Notes: generated by a model not told the origin, from the sequence alone. A stretch of 64,000 nucleotides of DNA from Changshengia sp963803165 (GCA_963803165.1 CAWDLK010000006.1:62001-126000), one strand, 5' to 3'; shown: positions 1 to 12,610, counted from the stretch's first letter. Numbers and translations are program-made.

Positions 1-108
1 CAGGCACGCCGTGCGCTCGCCGAGGGGATGCCGCCGCTGGACGCGGACGCGGACATCGCGGGGATCGACCCCCGGGCACTCGCCGACCTGGTCCTCCGGG
101 ATCGCTGA
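1..108 (+). CDS. C-terminal tail of a truncated gene, product unknown
   Basis: The window opens inside a reading frame of 35 codons that ends in TGA. The visible residues are acidic and Ala/Leu-rich and finish with a short helix-like segment ending ADLVLRDR. Too little is present to name a family. The downstream gene is convergent, and only 21 bases separate the two stop codons. Confidence 0.5.
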   Translation, partial: QARRALAEGMPPLDADADIAGIDPRALADLVLRDR

Positions 109-129
109 GCGCCCGGCTTCCTCCCCCGG

Positions 130-2265
130 CTACCGGGCGGAGGACGGTGTCTGATCCGGCGAAGGGCCGGCGTACTCGAGGGTGCGGCGGGTGAGACGTC
201 GGCCGCGCCGCGAGGCGACCGCGATCGCCCCCAGCACCAGGGCGTTGAAGACGATCAGGAAGACGATGATCTGGGGTGCGTTCCCCATGTGGATCCCGGA
301 CACCAGCGAGATGGCGTCGATCGGAGGCACCTCGGAGGTGTCGAACTGGTCGGGGTTGGTGGGGGCGGAGCCGGAGACCCCGCTCGGCCGGCTCGGCGGG
401 GATGCGGTCACCGGCGGGACGATCACCGGAGCCGCCGCGCCGGTGGAGCGCGCCGTGGCCGGCGAGGGCGGTGTCGAAGCGCCGCCCGGCTTGCTGGACC
501 CGCCCGGCTTGGGAGTGCCGGTCGGGGCGGCGGTCGGGGTGGCGGTGGGCGTCGCGCCTCCGCCCACGCTCTGCGCCGAGCTCCCCGAGGAGCTCGAGAA
601 GTTGGCGTCACCCGAGTAGGAGGCGGCGATGCTCTGGGTGCCGGGGGCGAGCGACGAGAGGGTCAACGAGGCCTGTCCGAGGCTGTCCAGCGCGACCGCC
701 GTGCGGCCGGTGCCGTTGACGGTGAAGGTGATCGTCCCGGTGGGGGTCAGGCTGGAGCTGGGATGGTTGACGGTCGCCGTGACGATGACCGGCCTGCCGG
801 CGGGGGAGGGGTTGAGCGAGGTGGCGACCGAGAGGGTGGTCGACGCCGCGACCCGCTCGACGGTGACGGCGGCGGTCGACGCCGAGGTCGCCGCCGCGTA
901 GAAGGCCTGGGCGGCGGCGTCCGGGTGGTACGCCGCCGTGATCGAGGGGTAGCTGCCCGCGGTCAGTGCGACCCGGAGGCTGGCCAGGGCGTCCGCGGTG
1001 GCGCCGACCTCGGCGGTCGCGGCCGCGCCGAGAAGGGTGGAGCCCTCCAGGAAGTCCACCGTCCCGCTCGGGAACGGGGCCGTGCCGCTGCCGAAGACCA
1101 CCGAGGTGAGGGTGACGCTCTGCCCCGCGTCCACCGAGGCCGGAGCCGCTCCGACGGTCACCAGCTGGGGCGCGACGGGCGAGCTCGCGGTCAGCAGCGC
1201 CGTCTCGCCGGGCTGGTCCTGGAGGTAGGCGGTGAGGGTGAGCCCGCGCGCTCGCCCGGCGGCGGTGGTGAGCTTGGCGCATCCGGTGGAGCATCGCCGC
1301 CCCGGGGTCACCGGGAGGGTGACCACGCCCGAGCCGGACGCGGCGAAGTTGCCGGTGCCGGAGTAGGCGGCGGTGAGCTTTTGGGTGCCGGACTGGCCGA
1401 AGCACGTCGTCAGGGTGGCCGTGCCCCCGCTCAGCGTGGCCGTCCCCAGGCTGGTGCCACCGTCGGAGAAGGCCACCGTCCCGCCCGGCACGCCGCCGGC
1501 CGAGGACACGGCCGCGGTGAGGGTCACCGTCTGCCCGGTCGCGGCGGACGTGGGCGAGACCGTGAGCCCGGTGGCCGTCGACGCCGGTGCCACCTGCTCC
1601 GACAGGGAGATGCTCGAGGAGGGCGAGAAGTTGCCGTCGCCGGCGTAGGTCGCCGCGATGGCGTGGGTCCCCACGTCGAGCGAGGTCACCACGACCGCCG
1701 CCGCCCCCCCGACCAGGCTCGCGCTTCCCACGGCGGTGCCGCCGTCCAGCAGCGAGACCCTGCCCGTCGGCACGCCACCGCCCGCAGCGGGCAGCACCGA
1801 CACCACGAAGAGGAGGGTCTCCCCGTACGTCGCCGGGTCGACCGTCGGCAGCAGCAACGTCGTCGAACCCTGGACGGTGACGTCCTGCTCGAGCACGCTC
1901 GACACCGATGCCGCGAAGGTCGCCGATCCCGCGTAGTCGGCGGTGAGCTGGTGGGTGCCGGCGGCGAGCCCCGAGCAGACCAGGGCCGCCTGGCCGGTCG
2001 CCCCGACCGACACCGTCCCGAGGCTCGAGCTCCCGTCCTCGAAGGTCACCGAGCCGCTGGGCACCGCCGTCCCCGAGGCGGGGATGACGGTGGCGGTCAG
2101 GATCAGCTGATCGCCGTAGGCGGTGGGGTTCTCCGACGAGGTGAGCGTGACCGTGGTGGCGGTGCCGCACGCGCCTGCCGGGCTCGGCACGGCGAGGCCC
2201 AGCCCCGCCGCGACCAGCAGGGTGCCCAGCAGCCACGGCCCGCGGCGTCCCCGCGTTGCTCCCAT
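130..2265 (-). CDS. Secreted, membrane-anchored protein with five bacterial Ig-like domains
   Basis: A 711-residue surface protein. It has an N-terminal signal sequence (GATRGRRGPWLLGTLLVAAG region), then five consecutive Ig-like domains of about 85-95 residues (Big_5/Ig_3-type, recognisable from repeated Y-x-G-D/S-x-N-F strands near each domain end). A Pro/Thr/Ser-rich stalk follows around residues 575-640, then one transmembrane segment (IIVFLIVFNALVLGAIAVAS) and a basic tail. No LPXTG sorting motif is visible, so anchoring is by the membrane helix. The internal ATG at 2265 is preferred to one seven codons upstream because a TACGCT box ends exactly 8 bases before it, which fits a leaderless start. 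Such domains usually serve adhesion or display; the ligand is unknown. Confidence 0.8.
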   Translation of the reverse strand: MGATRGRRGPWLLGTLLVAAGLGLAVPSPAGACGTATTVTLTSSENPTAYGDQLILTATVIPASGTAVPSGSVTFEDGSSSLGTVSVGATGQAALVCSGLAAGTHQLTADYAGSATFAASVSSVLEQDVTVQGSTTLLLPTVDPATYGETLLFVVSVLPAAGGGVPTGRVSLLDGGTAVGSASLVGGAAAVVVTSLDVGTHAIAATYAGDGNFSPSSSISLSEQVAPASTATGLTVSPTSAATGQTVTLTAAVSSAGGVPGGTVAFSDGGTSLGTATLSGGTATLTTCFGQSGTQKLTAAYSGTGNFAASGSGVVTLPVTPGRRCSTGCAKLTTAAGRARGLTLTAYLQDQPGETALLTASSPVAPQLVTVGAAPASVDAGQSVTLTSVVFGSGTAPFPSGTVDFLEGSTLLGAAATAEVGATADALASLRVALTAGSYPSITAAYHPDAAAQAFYAAATSASTAAVTVERVAASTTLSVATSLNPSPAGRPVIVTATVNHPSSSLTPTGTITFTVNGTGRTAVALDSLGQASLTLSSLAPGTQSIAASYSGDANFSSSSGSSAQSVGGGATPTATPTAAPTGTPKPGGSSKPGGASTPPSPATARSTGAAAPVIVPPVTASPPSRPSGVSGSAPTNPDQFDTSEVPPIDAISLVSGIHMGNAPQIIVFLIVFNALVLGAIAVASRRGRRLTRRTLEYAGPSPDQTPSSAR

Positions 2266-2273
2266 CGCCTCCG

Positions 2274-2279
2274 AGCGTA
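2274..2279 (-). promoter_or_regulatory. -10 box (TACGCT) for the Ig-like protein
   Basis: TACGCT on the minus strand ends 8 bases before the ATG at 2265, the spacing expected when transcription begins at the start codon. No convincing -35 is seen. Confidence 0.5.
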
Positions 2280-2423
2280 GGCCCACCGAACGGTTGCCGG
2301 GCCGTCAATCGCCTCGCGGAGCGATGACATTCCTGTGATGCCGTGCCGCGAGGCCGCAGCGTCGCGACGGGCCGCAACGGAACGGCAACGGCGCGGTGGC
2401 TTCCCCGCTCCGAGCCGGAGCGG

Positions 2424-4877
2424 TCACCGGTCGCGGTCGACGCTCACCTGGGACTGCCGCGAGGCGGTGAGGTCGATCTGCCGGTCCGCCGCCTCGGGCG
2501 CCGGGGCGGGGGCGTGCAACGGCCAGTCCAAACGGACCACGGTCCCCCGGCCCGGGGCGGACTCGAGGCGGACGGTCGCACCGTGGGCCTCGGTCAACAC
2601 CTTCACCAGCGCGAGACCGACGCCCATGCCGCCATAGGCTCGCGTCCCCCCGCTGTCGGCCTGGAAGAACCGCTCGAAGACCCGGTCGTGCAGCGCGGGG
2701 TCGATGCCGATGCCGGTGTCGGCGACCTCGATGGTGCAGCGATCCGGCTCGGGGCCGAGCCTCGCCGCGATGGCCACGCTGCCGCCGGGGTCGGTGAACT
2801 TCACGGCGTTGTCGAGCAGGCAGCGGATGACCTGGCGCAGCCGCTCGGCGTCGGCGTCGACCCGGAGGTCGGCGGGGACGTCGATGCTCAGCTTCACGGG
2901 CAGGCCGTGCGGGAAGCGCCGCGTGACCTCACCCACCGCGGCGTCCACCGTGGTGGCCAGGGCCAGCTGGCGGCGGTTCATCCGCAGGTTGTCGGCGCTG
3001 ACCAGAGAGAGGTCGATCATCGTCTCCAGCATGTCGGAGAGCTGCCCCGTCGCCAGCTCGACGTTGTCGAGGATGGCCAGCTTCTGGCGGTCGTCGGCAT
3101 CGGGCCACACCATGCGGATCAGCTCCAGGTGCCCGATGATGGTGGTGAGGGGGGTGCGGAGCTCGTGCTGCGCGGTGGCCAGGAAGTCGGACTTCATGTC
3201 GTCCAGCTCCCGCAGCCTGTGCACCGTCTCGCGCTCCATCTCGAAGAGGCGGGTGTTCTCCGCGGCGATGGCGGCGTTGTTGGCGAGCGCGGAGAGGGCG
3301 CGCGAGTCGGCGTCGGAGACCAGCCCGGGGCCGCTGACCGCGATCGCGCCGGTCACCCGCTGCCGGTAGAGCATGGGCACCACCAGGGTCGTCCGAGAGC
3401 CGGGATCACCGCCCCCGGCGGGATCGTTCCCGGTCCGGGTCAGGCGAACGGGCCGGCCCTCGAGCACGTCGCCCACCGCTCCCGGCGGGAGGTCCGGAGC
3501 CTCTCCCTCCGGCGCGCCGGCCGGCATCCCGGCAGATCCGGGGCGGCCAGCCGCCGGGCCGCTCCGGGCGCGGACCACCAGGTCGTCGCCATCGCGGGCG
3601 AGCACCGTCGCCGACGCCCCGGGACCGGCGAGCGAGGCGGCCGCTGCGCACACCGCCGACTCGAGGCTGGACACTCCGGCGGTGGTGGTGGTCAGCGCCC
3701 GGGAGACCTCGTCGAGACGGGAGACCGCCGCGTCGACGTGGTGGATGTTGCTCTCGATCTGAGCCCGCATCTGGTTGACCTGCCGGGCCAGCACCCCGAG
3801 CTCGTCCCGGGACCTGACCGGGATGTCCGAGCCATAGTCGCCTCCGGCGATGCGTGCGACGCCCGCCGAGAGCTGTGCCACCGGGCGCCGGACGAAACGG
3901 TTGACGAAGAGCAGCACCAGCAGCCAGGTCACCAGCAGCGCGGAGAGCGCGAGCCAGACCACGGTCAGCTCGTCGGTGGTCTGGTCGCCGGTGAAGAGCG
4001 AGATGGGGGTCTCGACGCCCACGTAGAGCACCGGTGCTCCGGAGTTGGGATTCATCCCCTCCAGGGCGAGGGCGGTGGGCCCGGATCCGGAGACCGAGGC
4101 GAAGCCCGCGAAGCTCCCTGCCGAGCGGCCCAGGCCGGACCCGATGGACGCGGGCAGCGACCTCGCTGTCAGGGTGGGGTCCGCCGAGTTGCCCGACAGC
4201 GAGTAGAGGGGAGCCCCGGGGGCGTTGGCGACCAGCACCGGGGTGTAGCCCTGGCCCACGGCACCGAGCAACCGGAGCAGCTGGTCGGTGAGGGGCATGC
4301 TGTAGACGACCACTCCGAGCACCTGGGTGGACGCCGTGGCTCTGACCGGCGCGGCGAAGTCGTAGACCGGGGTTCGGGAGTCCAGGTAGTCGATGGCCTC
4401 CGCGGGGCTGCCGCGCAGCGCCCCCTCGACCTCCGGCAGCCCGAAGGTGAGCTGCGGCACGCCCGTCTGCTCGCTGGTCGCGAGCAGCGTCCCGTCCCCG
4501 TCGAACACCGCCACGCTCTCGTCGGGGAGGTCGGTGATGACCTTGGTGGATCCGGTCAGCAGCTCCGCCACCGCGCTCTGCGGATCCGCGGAGGCGAGCG
4601 CGGACCCCATCTCGGGCAGCCCGGCGACGTTCTGGGCCGCGAAGCGCGCCTGGGGTGCGGCGACCTGCTGCACCAGCTCCCGGTAGGCCTCGGCCCTGCT
4701 CTCGGCGTTGGTCTCGGCTCCCACCCGCGTCTGCTGGTCGCGACTGACCAGCAGGAAGGCGCTGACGGCGGCGATGATCGCCAGCGACAGCACGAAGCCC
4801 CCCAGCAGCAGGCGGGCGGCGAAGGTGATGCGGGGGCGATGGAAGAAGCGCCGCCGCGGGGTCTCGGCGTGGAGCAT
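2424..4877 (-). CDS. Membrane sensor histidine kinase (HAMP-GAF-HisKA-HATPase)
   Basis: An 817-residue sensor kinase. Residues about 20-48 form a first membrane helix, followed by a roughly 250-residue extracytoplasmic sensor region (Cache-like by position). A second helix near 305-325 leads into a HAMP domain (RRPVAQLSAGVARIAGGDY), and a GAF-like domain follows. The HisKA phosphoacceptor is His571 in AQHELRTPLT, and the HATPase domain shows N-box (LLDNAVKF), G1 (DTGIGI) and G2 (GMGVGLAL) motifs. No response regulator is adjacent, so it is an orphan kinase in this window. The start is supported by a TACGCT box 10 bases upstream. The stimulus cannot be told from sequence. Confidence 0.88.
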   Translation of the reverse strand: MLHAETPRRRFFHRPRITFAARLLLGGFVLSLAIIAAVSAFLLVSRDQQTRVGAETNAESRAEAYRELVQQVAAPQARFAAQNVAGLPEMGSALASADPQSAVAELLTGSTKVITDLPDESVAVFDGDGTLLATSEQTGVPQLTFGLPEVEGALRGSPAEAIDYLDSRTPVYDFAAPVRATASTQVLGVVVYSMPLTDQLLRLLGAVGQGYTPVLVANAPGAPLYSLSGNSADPTLTARSLPASIGSGLGRSAGSFAGFASVSGSGPTALALEGMNPNSGAPVLYVGVETPISLFTGDQTTDELTVVWLALSALLVTWLLVLLFVNRFVRRPVAQLSAGVARIAGGDYGSDIPVRSRDELGVLARQVNQMRAQIESNIHHVDAAVSRLDEVSRALTTTTAGVSSLESAVCAAAASLAGPGASATVLARDGDDLVVRARSGPAAGRPGSAGMPAGAPEGEAPDLPPGAVGDVLEGRPVRLTRTGNDPAGGGDPGSRTTLVVPMLYRQRVTGAIAVSGPGLVSDADSRALSALANNAAIAAENTRLFEMERETVHRLRELDDMKSDFLATAQHELRTPLTTIIGHLELIRMVWPDADDRQKLAILDNVELATGQLSDMLETMIDLSLVSADNLRMNRRQLALATTVDAAVGEVTRRFPHGLPVKLSIDVPADLRVDADAERLRQVIRCLLDNAVKFTDPGGSVAIAARLGPEPDRCTIEVADTGIGIDPALHDRVFERFFQADSGGTRAYGGMGVGLALVKVLTEAHGATVRLESAPGRGTVVRLDWPLHAPAPAPEAADRQIDLTASRQSQVSVDRDR

Positions 4878-4887
4878 GGTTGCGGGA

Positions 4888-4893
4888 AGCGTA
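4888..4893 (-). promoter_or_regulatory. -10 box (TACGCT) for the sensor kinase
   Basis: TACGCT lies 10 bases before the ATG at 4877, implying a leaderless or nearly leaderless transcript. Confidence 0.4.
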
Positions 4894-4999
4894 GGACCGC
4901 TGCCCCGGACCCGATCACGTGCAACGCGACTGTCGCGGGATCGTCGCAGCGCCCCGGCGTGGGCGCCGGCCGGCCGGGCACGCCTGTTCGTCTCCGTGC

Positions 5000-5005
5000 T
5001 AGAGT
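5000..5005 (+). promoter_or_regulatory. Probable -10 box of the pyr operon
   Basis: TAGAGT is the best TANNNT match upstream of pyrB. It would start the RNA near 5012, about 20 bases before the PyrR-type RNA site, leaving a leader of about 110 nt. The -35 region is weak. Confidence 0.4.
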
Positions 5006-5031
5006 GACCGGCGTCGCATCCACTTCAAGCG

Positions 5032-5053
5032 GGTCCCGTGAGGCCGGCAAGGG
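5032..5053 (+). promoter_or_regulatory. PyrR-binding RNA element in the pyr leader
   Basis: The leader contains GTCCCGTGAGGCCGGCAAGG, a close match to the PyrR binding-loop consensus (UCC-N-GUGAGG-C-N-N-GCAAGG type) known from Firmicutes and actinobacterial pyr operons. Its position, 70-90 nt before pyrB in an operon that itself encodes pyrR, is right for feedback control by UMP-bound PyrR. A 6-bp hairpin (5061-5075, ACCGGC stem) follows without a U tract, so translational attenuation is more likely than a classic intrinsic terminator. Confidence 0.72.
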
Positions 5054-5122
5054 GATCGGAACCGGCGCTGCCGGTGCCACTCCGCGGCCGTCCAGGCGGG
5101 CAGCAGATGGAGGGCACCGCCG

Positions 5123-6049
5123 ATGACGTCGGTCACCTCGACCCGGAGGCTGGAGCACGTCATCTCCAGCGAGCAGTTCGACCGGGAGTGCCTCGACGAC
5201 ATCTTCGCCCGCGCCGACGCGCTGGCGGGGCGGCGTGACACGCGCCTGGCTGGACGGATCATGGCCACCCTCTTCTACGAGCCGTCGACCCGGACCCGGC
5301 TGAGCTTCGAGTCGGCGATGCTCCGGCTGGGTGGCTCGGTGATGGGCACCGAGGCGGCGCGGGAGTTCTCCAGTGCGATCAAGGGCGAGACCCTGGAGGA
5401 CACCATCCGGATGGTGTCCTCGTACGCGGACGTCATCGTCCTGCGCCACGACCAGGCGGGGGCTGCGGCCAGATCGGCGGCGGTGGCCACGGTCCCGGTC
5501 GTCAACGCCGGCGACGGCCCCGGCGAGCACCCCACCCAGGCGCTCCTCGACCTCTACACGATCCGCTGCGAGCGCGGCACCGCGGATGGGGTGCACATCG
5601 CCTTCTGCGGCGACCTTCGCTACGGCCGCACCGTCCACTCGCTGGCTCAGCTGCTGAGCCTCCATCCCGGGGTGAGGATGACCTTCGTCGCCCCCGAGGT
5701 GGTGCAGGTCGGGGCCGACCTGCAGGCACGCATGGCAGCTGCGGGAGTCCCGTTCCGGCTCACCGACCGCCTCGACGAGGTCATCGAGTCCGTCGACGTC
5801 GTCTACCAGACCCGGGTGCAGAAGGAGCGCTTCACCGATCCCGGCGATTTCGAGGCGGCACGGCGGGCGATCCGCATCGACAGCGAGGTGATGCGCTCGC
5901 TGCCCGAGCGGGCGATCGTCATGCACCCGCTGCCGCGGGTGGACGAGATCGCCGTCGAGGTGGACGCCGATCCCCGAGCCGCCTACTTCCGCCAGGCGCG
6001 CAACGGCGTCGCCGTGCGCATGGCGCTGCTGGACCTCCTGCTCGGATGA
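5123..6049 (+). CDS. pyrB: Aspartate carbamoyltransferase catalytic chain
   Basis: A 308-residue enzyme that joins carbamoyl phosphate to aspartate, the committed step of pyrimidine synthesis, in the cytoplasm. The carbamoyl-phosphate loop FYEPSTRTRLSFESA, the HPTQALLDLYTI segment and the C-terminal MHPLPRVDEI motif with RNGVAVRMALL are all present, and the length is normal for the catalytic chain. No pyrI regulatory chain is nearby. The ATG at 5123 is preceded by GGAGG at 5109-5113 with 9-base spacing. This is the first gene of the pyr operon, downstream of the PyrR RNA element, and it overlaps pyrR by four bases (ATGA). Confidence 0.95.
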   Translation: MTSVTSTRRLEHVISSEQFDRECLDDIFARADALAGRRDTRLAGRIMATLFYEPSTRTRLSFESAMLRLGGSVMGTEAAREFSSAIKGETLEDTIRMVSSYADVIVLRHDQAGAAARSAAVATVPVVNAGDGPGEHPTQALLDLYTIRCERGTADGVHIAFCGDLRYGRTVHSLAQLLSLHPGVRMTFVAPEVVQVGADLQARMAAAGVPFRLTDRLDEVIESVDVVYQTRVQKERFTDPGDFEAARRAIRIDSEVMRSLPERAIVMHPLPRVDEIAVEVDADPRAAYFRQARNGVAVRMALLDLLLG

Positions 6050-6663
6050 CCCAGCTGGAACGCGGCGCCTCGGCGCCGGCCGGCGCCGAGGCATGGGCGC
6101 GCACCCGCGTGCTCGACGGTCCGGGCGTGAGCCGGGCGCTGACCCGGCTGGCTCACGAGATCGTCGAGGGGCATCCCGGCGAGCTCGAGCGCGTGGTCCT
6201 CGCCGGCATCCGCGAGGGAGGCGTTGCCGTGGCCCGCAGCCTCTGGGCGCACCTCCGCGACGTCGCTCCTCCGGAGGCGCGGCTGGTGGCGGTGGACGTG
6301 AGCGGCTTCCGCGACGATCGCCCTCGCCGGTCCGGGCTCGACGGCTCCTGGCAGTGGATCGACCCGGCGACCGGCCGGGCGGGAACCGAGCCGGCGCCCT
6401 CGCCGGAGGAGGCGATCGTCATCCTCGTCGACGACGTGATCCAGACCGGCCGCACCATGCGCGCCGCCTTCGACGTCGTCTCCTCGCATGGCCGGCCCGC
6501 CGCGATCGAGATGGCGGTGCTGGTCGATCGGGGCGGTCGTGAGGTCCCGGTCCGGCCCAACTACGTCGGCAAGAACCTTCCCGTCGCGCCCGCCCAGTGG
6601 GTCGAGATCGAACGCGGCGAGGAGCCCGGCGTCGGCGGCATCTTCCTGGTGCCCCGGCCGTGA
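6046..6663 (+). CDS. pyrR: PyrR bifunctional regulator / uracil phosphoribosyltransferase
   Basis: A 205-residue PRTase-fold protein. It carries the PRPP motif VILVDDVIQTGRTMRAA and the PyrR-typical VLVDRGGREVPVRPNYVGKN segment. In the family, PyrR binds pyr mRNA leaders when UMP is high and lowers operon expression; many members also convert uracil to UMP. It is somewhat longer than the usual 180 residues because of an N-terminal extension and an insert around residues 85-120. It overlaps pyrB (ATGA) and pyrC (GTGA). The matching RNA site in the operon leader strongly supports autoregulation. Confidence 0.93.
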   Translation: MTQLERGASAPAGAEAWARTRVLDGPGVSRALTRLAHEIVEGHPGELERVVLAGIREGGVAVARSLWAHLRDVAPPEARLVAVDVSGFRDDRPRRSGLDGSWQWIDPATGRAGTEPAPSPEEAIVILVDDVIQTGRTMRAAFDVVSSHGRPAAIEMAVLVDRGGREVPVRPNYVGKNLPVAPAQWVEIERGEEPGVGGIFLVPRP

Positions 6664-8015
6664 ACTGCATCCTCCGCGGCGTCCGGGTCATCGACCCGCT
6701 GGCTCACCGCGACGCCTACGGTCAGGACGTCTGGCTCAGCGAGGGCCGGATCATCGCGATCTACAAGCACATGGGGGAGGGCAACCTCCCGATCATCGAC
6801 CTGACCCCACCCGCCGGCGGCACTCCGGTGATCCTCTGTCCGGGCTTCATCGACATCCACACCCACCTCCGCGAACCCGGCGACGAGGGTGCGGAGACCC
6901 TCCACAGCGGCTCCGAGGCGGCTGCCGCCGGCGGCTTCACCCAGGTGGTGGCGATGGCCAACACCGTCCCGCCCATCGACAACCCCGATCGGGTCAAGGA
7001 GGCGACCTTCCGCGCCGTCGCCGCCTCGGTCCAGGTCCTGACCGGATGCGCCCTCACGCGCGGGCTGCAGGGCGAGGAGCTGGTGGAGATGGAGGCCTGC
7101 GCCGCCGCCGGAGCCGCCGCCTTCAGCGACGACGGTCGCAACGCCTTCTCGCCGCGGCTGCTCAGCGAGGCGATCGCACGGGCGGCGGCCGTCGGCCGGC
7201 CGGTGCTGATCCATCCCGAGGACGAGGAGGTCATCGCCCAGGTCAACAACGTGCAGGGACCGGTGCAGCGCTGCACGCTGCGACCGGTCGAGGCCGAGAC
7301 CCGAGCCGTCGACTACGCGCTGCGCGCCCTCGCCCACGCCGGGAGGGGCCACGTCCACCTGCAGCACGTCTCGGCGGCGGCCAGCGTGGAGATGATCCGG
7401 CGGGCCAAGGAGGCGGGGGCCAACGTCACCGCCGAGGCGACCCCCCATCACCTCGGCATGTGGCTCCCCTTCGCCACCGAGCCGCAGCTGCCCGGGTTGC
7501 TCAAGGTCAACCCCCCGCTGAGGACCGACCAGGACCGGGAGGCGCTGGTCCAGGCGCTCCGGGACGGGATCATCGACGCGGTGGCGACCGACCATGCCCC
7601 CCACCGGGTGGAGGAGAAGGCGCTCCCCTACGGCCGGGCCGCTCCGGGGATGATCGGCCTGGAGCTCGCGCTGGCCGTCTGCATCACGCTCGGCGGCATG
7701 GGCGGCGACTGGATCCCCACGCTCGTCGAGCGTCTCACCACCGGTCCCTACCGGGTCCTCGGGCAGGCGTCGGGGGTTCGCGAGCCGCGGCTGCGCATCG
7801 GCGAGGCGGCGACCTGCGTGCTCTTCGATCCTGCGGCCGAGTGGACGGTGGAGCCCGCCCATCTCCGCTCCGCATCGCAGAACACGCCGCTGCTCGGCGC
7901 GCGGCTGCGCGGCAGGGTGCTGATGACCCTGGTGGACGGTGCCCTGGTCCACCACGATCGGCAGCGCCTTCCCTGGCCGGCGACGGCCGGGGCCACGGAG
8001 ACCCCCCGTGCCTAG
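6660..8015 (+). CDS. pyrC: Dihydroorotase
   Basis: A 451-residue amidohydrolase that cyclises carbamoyl aspartate to dihydroorotate. The metal-binding motif GFIDIHTHLREPG is near the N-terminus. NVTAEATPHHL and AVATDHAPHR, which supply further metal-binding His and Asp residues, follow. This is the longer type I dihydroorotase. The GTG at 6660 is chosen because it overlaps the pyrR stop as GTGA, the pattern of every junction in this operon; the upstream frame would run into pyrR. Its own end overlaps the carA start by eight bases. Confidence 0.94.
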   Translation: MNCILRGVRVIDPLAHRDAYGQDVWLSEGRIIAIYKHMGEGNLPIIDLTPPAGGTPVILCPGFIDIHTHLREPGDEGAETLHSGSEAAAAGGFTQVVAMANTVPPIDNPDRVKEATFRAVAASVQVLTGCALTRGLQGEELVEMEACAAAGAAAFSDDGRNAFSPRLLSEAIARAAAVGRPVLIHPEDEEVIAQVNNVQGPVQRCTLRPVEAETRAVDYALRALAHAGRGHVHLQHVSAAASVEMIRRAKEAGANVTAEATPHHLGMWLPFATEPQLPGLLKVNPPLRTDQDREALVQALRDGIIDAVATDHAPHRVEEKALPYGRAAPGMIGLELALAVCITLGGMGGDWIPTLVERLTTGPYRVLGQASGVREPRLRIGEAATCVLFDPAAEWTVEPAHLRSASQNTPLLGARLRGRVLMTLVDGALVHHDRQRLPWPATAGATETPRA

Positions 8016-9186
8016 GGGACGGCTGGCGCTGGAGTCGGGGGTGGTCCACGAGGGCTGGCTGTTCGGGGCGCCCGTCGACCCGGCCACCTCCGGCGAGGTC
8101 GTCTTCAACACCTGCATGACTGGTTACCAGGAGATCTGCACCGACCCCTCCTACGCCGCTCAGATGGTGGTGATGACGTACCCGCTGATCGGCAACTACG
8201 GCATCCGCGACGACCACGCCGAGTCCGGCCGGATGCACTGCCGCGCCCTGATCGTTCGCGAGCTCTCCGAGCTGGTCGGCCACGGTGCGGCGCAGCGCTC
8301 CCTCGACGAGGAGCTGCGCCGCCAGGGGGTCCCCGGGCTGCGCGGCGTCGACACCCGAGCCCTGACCCGCCACCTCCGTGACCACGGCACCCTCCGGGGC
8401 GTCCTCGCTCTCGCCGGCGCGCTCACCGCCGAGGCGCAGGTGGAGCTGGCGCGACGGGCCCCCTGGGTCAGCGACCGGGATCTGGTCGCGGAGGTCTCCC
8501 AGGTCGAGCCCTCGGCTCGCTGGGACGAGCCGCTCCCCGCCGAGCTGGAGCGGGGGGTGGCGCGGAGCGGGGGCGTCGGGCGTTTCGGCGGACTGCGGAT
8601 CGTGACCGTCGACCTCGGCCTCAAGCGCAACCAGCTGCGCGCCCTCACCAGTCGCGGCGCCGAGGTGACCACGGTGCGCCACGACGCCGACCTCGACTCC
8701 GTGATGCGTCACCGGCCCCACGGGGTGGTGCTGAGCAACGGCCCCGGCGACCCCGCGAGGCTGCCCGGTCAGGTCAGCCTGGCCCGCCGCCTCCTCGATC
8801 TCGGAGTGCCCATCCTCGGCATCTGCCTCGGCCATCAGGTGCTCGGGCAGGCCGCCGGCGCGACCACCTCCCGGCTGCGCTTCGGCCACCACGGCGGCAA
8901 CCACCCGGTGCGCGACGAGCTCACCGGCTCGGTCTACGTCACCTCCCAGAACCACGAGTTCCAGGTCGACGCCGCCAGCCTCCCTGAGGCATCCGGCTGG
9001 CGCGTCAGCGAGCGCAACCTCAACGACGGCAGCGTCGAGGGGCTGCGCCACCGCACCCTTCCCGTCATCTCTGTCCAATACCACCCGGAGGGCGCCCCCG
9101 GCCCCCAGGACCGCGCCCAGGTCTTCGACGAGTTCCTCACCCTCGCCTCCGCCTATGGCGACGGCCCGGCGGTGCTGGCGGAGCGC
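8008..9186 (+). CDS. carA: Carbamoyl-phosphate synthase small (glutaminase) part of a fused CarA-CarB frame
   Basis: The N-terminal part, about 393 residues, is a complete CarA. It has the N-terminal domain (ALESGVVHEGWLFGAP, FNTCMTGYQEICTDPSYA) and a class I glutamine amidotransferase domain with the nucleophile in GICLGHQVLG and the catalytic His in VQYHPEG. It supplies ammonia from glutamine to CarB. The GTG at 8008 overlaps the end of pyrC. There is no stop codon after the CarA domain: the frame continues through a roughly 55-residue repeat-derived linker into CarB, so the two subunits appear to be one polypeptide. The end given here is the domain boundary, not a stop. Confidence 0.9.
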
Positions 9187-9354
9187 ATGCTTGGCGCGGG
9201 CAGGGGGGCTTTGCCCCCCTTCGCCGCCAGCCGGGCGGCTACCCCCGAGGTCGCCGAGCCAAAGGCGCCGAGCGCCGGTCAGGGCGCTCGGACACCTGGG
9301 CCGGAGCGCAGCCCCACCCCCGCCTCCCTCCACGGGGCTGAGCGACCGAGGTGC
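9187..9354 (+). repeat. Diverged copy of a dispersed palindromic element forming the CarA-CarB linker
   Basis: This stretch is homologous, in reverse orientation, to the element at 49623-49745. Both contain GGGCTTTGC, then a variable part, then an almost identical block around 9260-9290 (GCGCCGAGCGCCGGTCAGGG) and a GAGCGCAGC-CACCCC end. Here it also carries a perfect 8-bp hairpin (9202-9209 with 9213-9220). It is read in frame as a Pro/Ala/Gly-rich linker (APSAGQGARTPGPERS) between CarA and CarB. Confidence 0.75.

Positions 9355-12606
<3,252 letters not shown>

Positions 12607-12610
<4 letters not shown>

Noticed and set aside
2343..5126. A 927-codon plus-strand frame opposite the sensor kinase
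   Set aside because: Mirror of a well-conserved histidine kinase; no recognisable domains.
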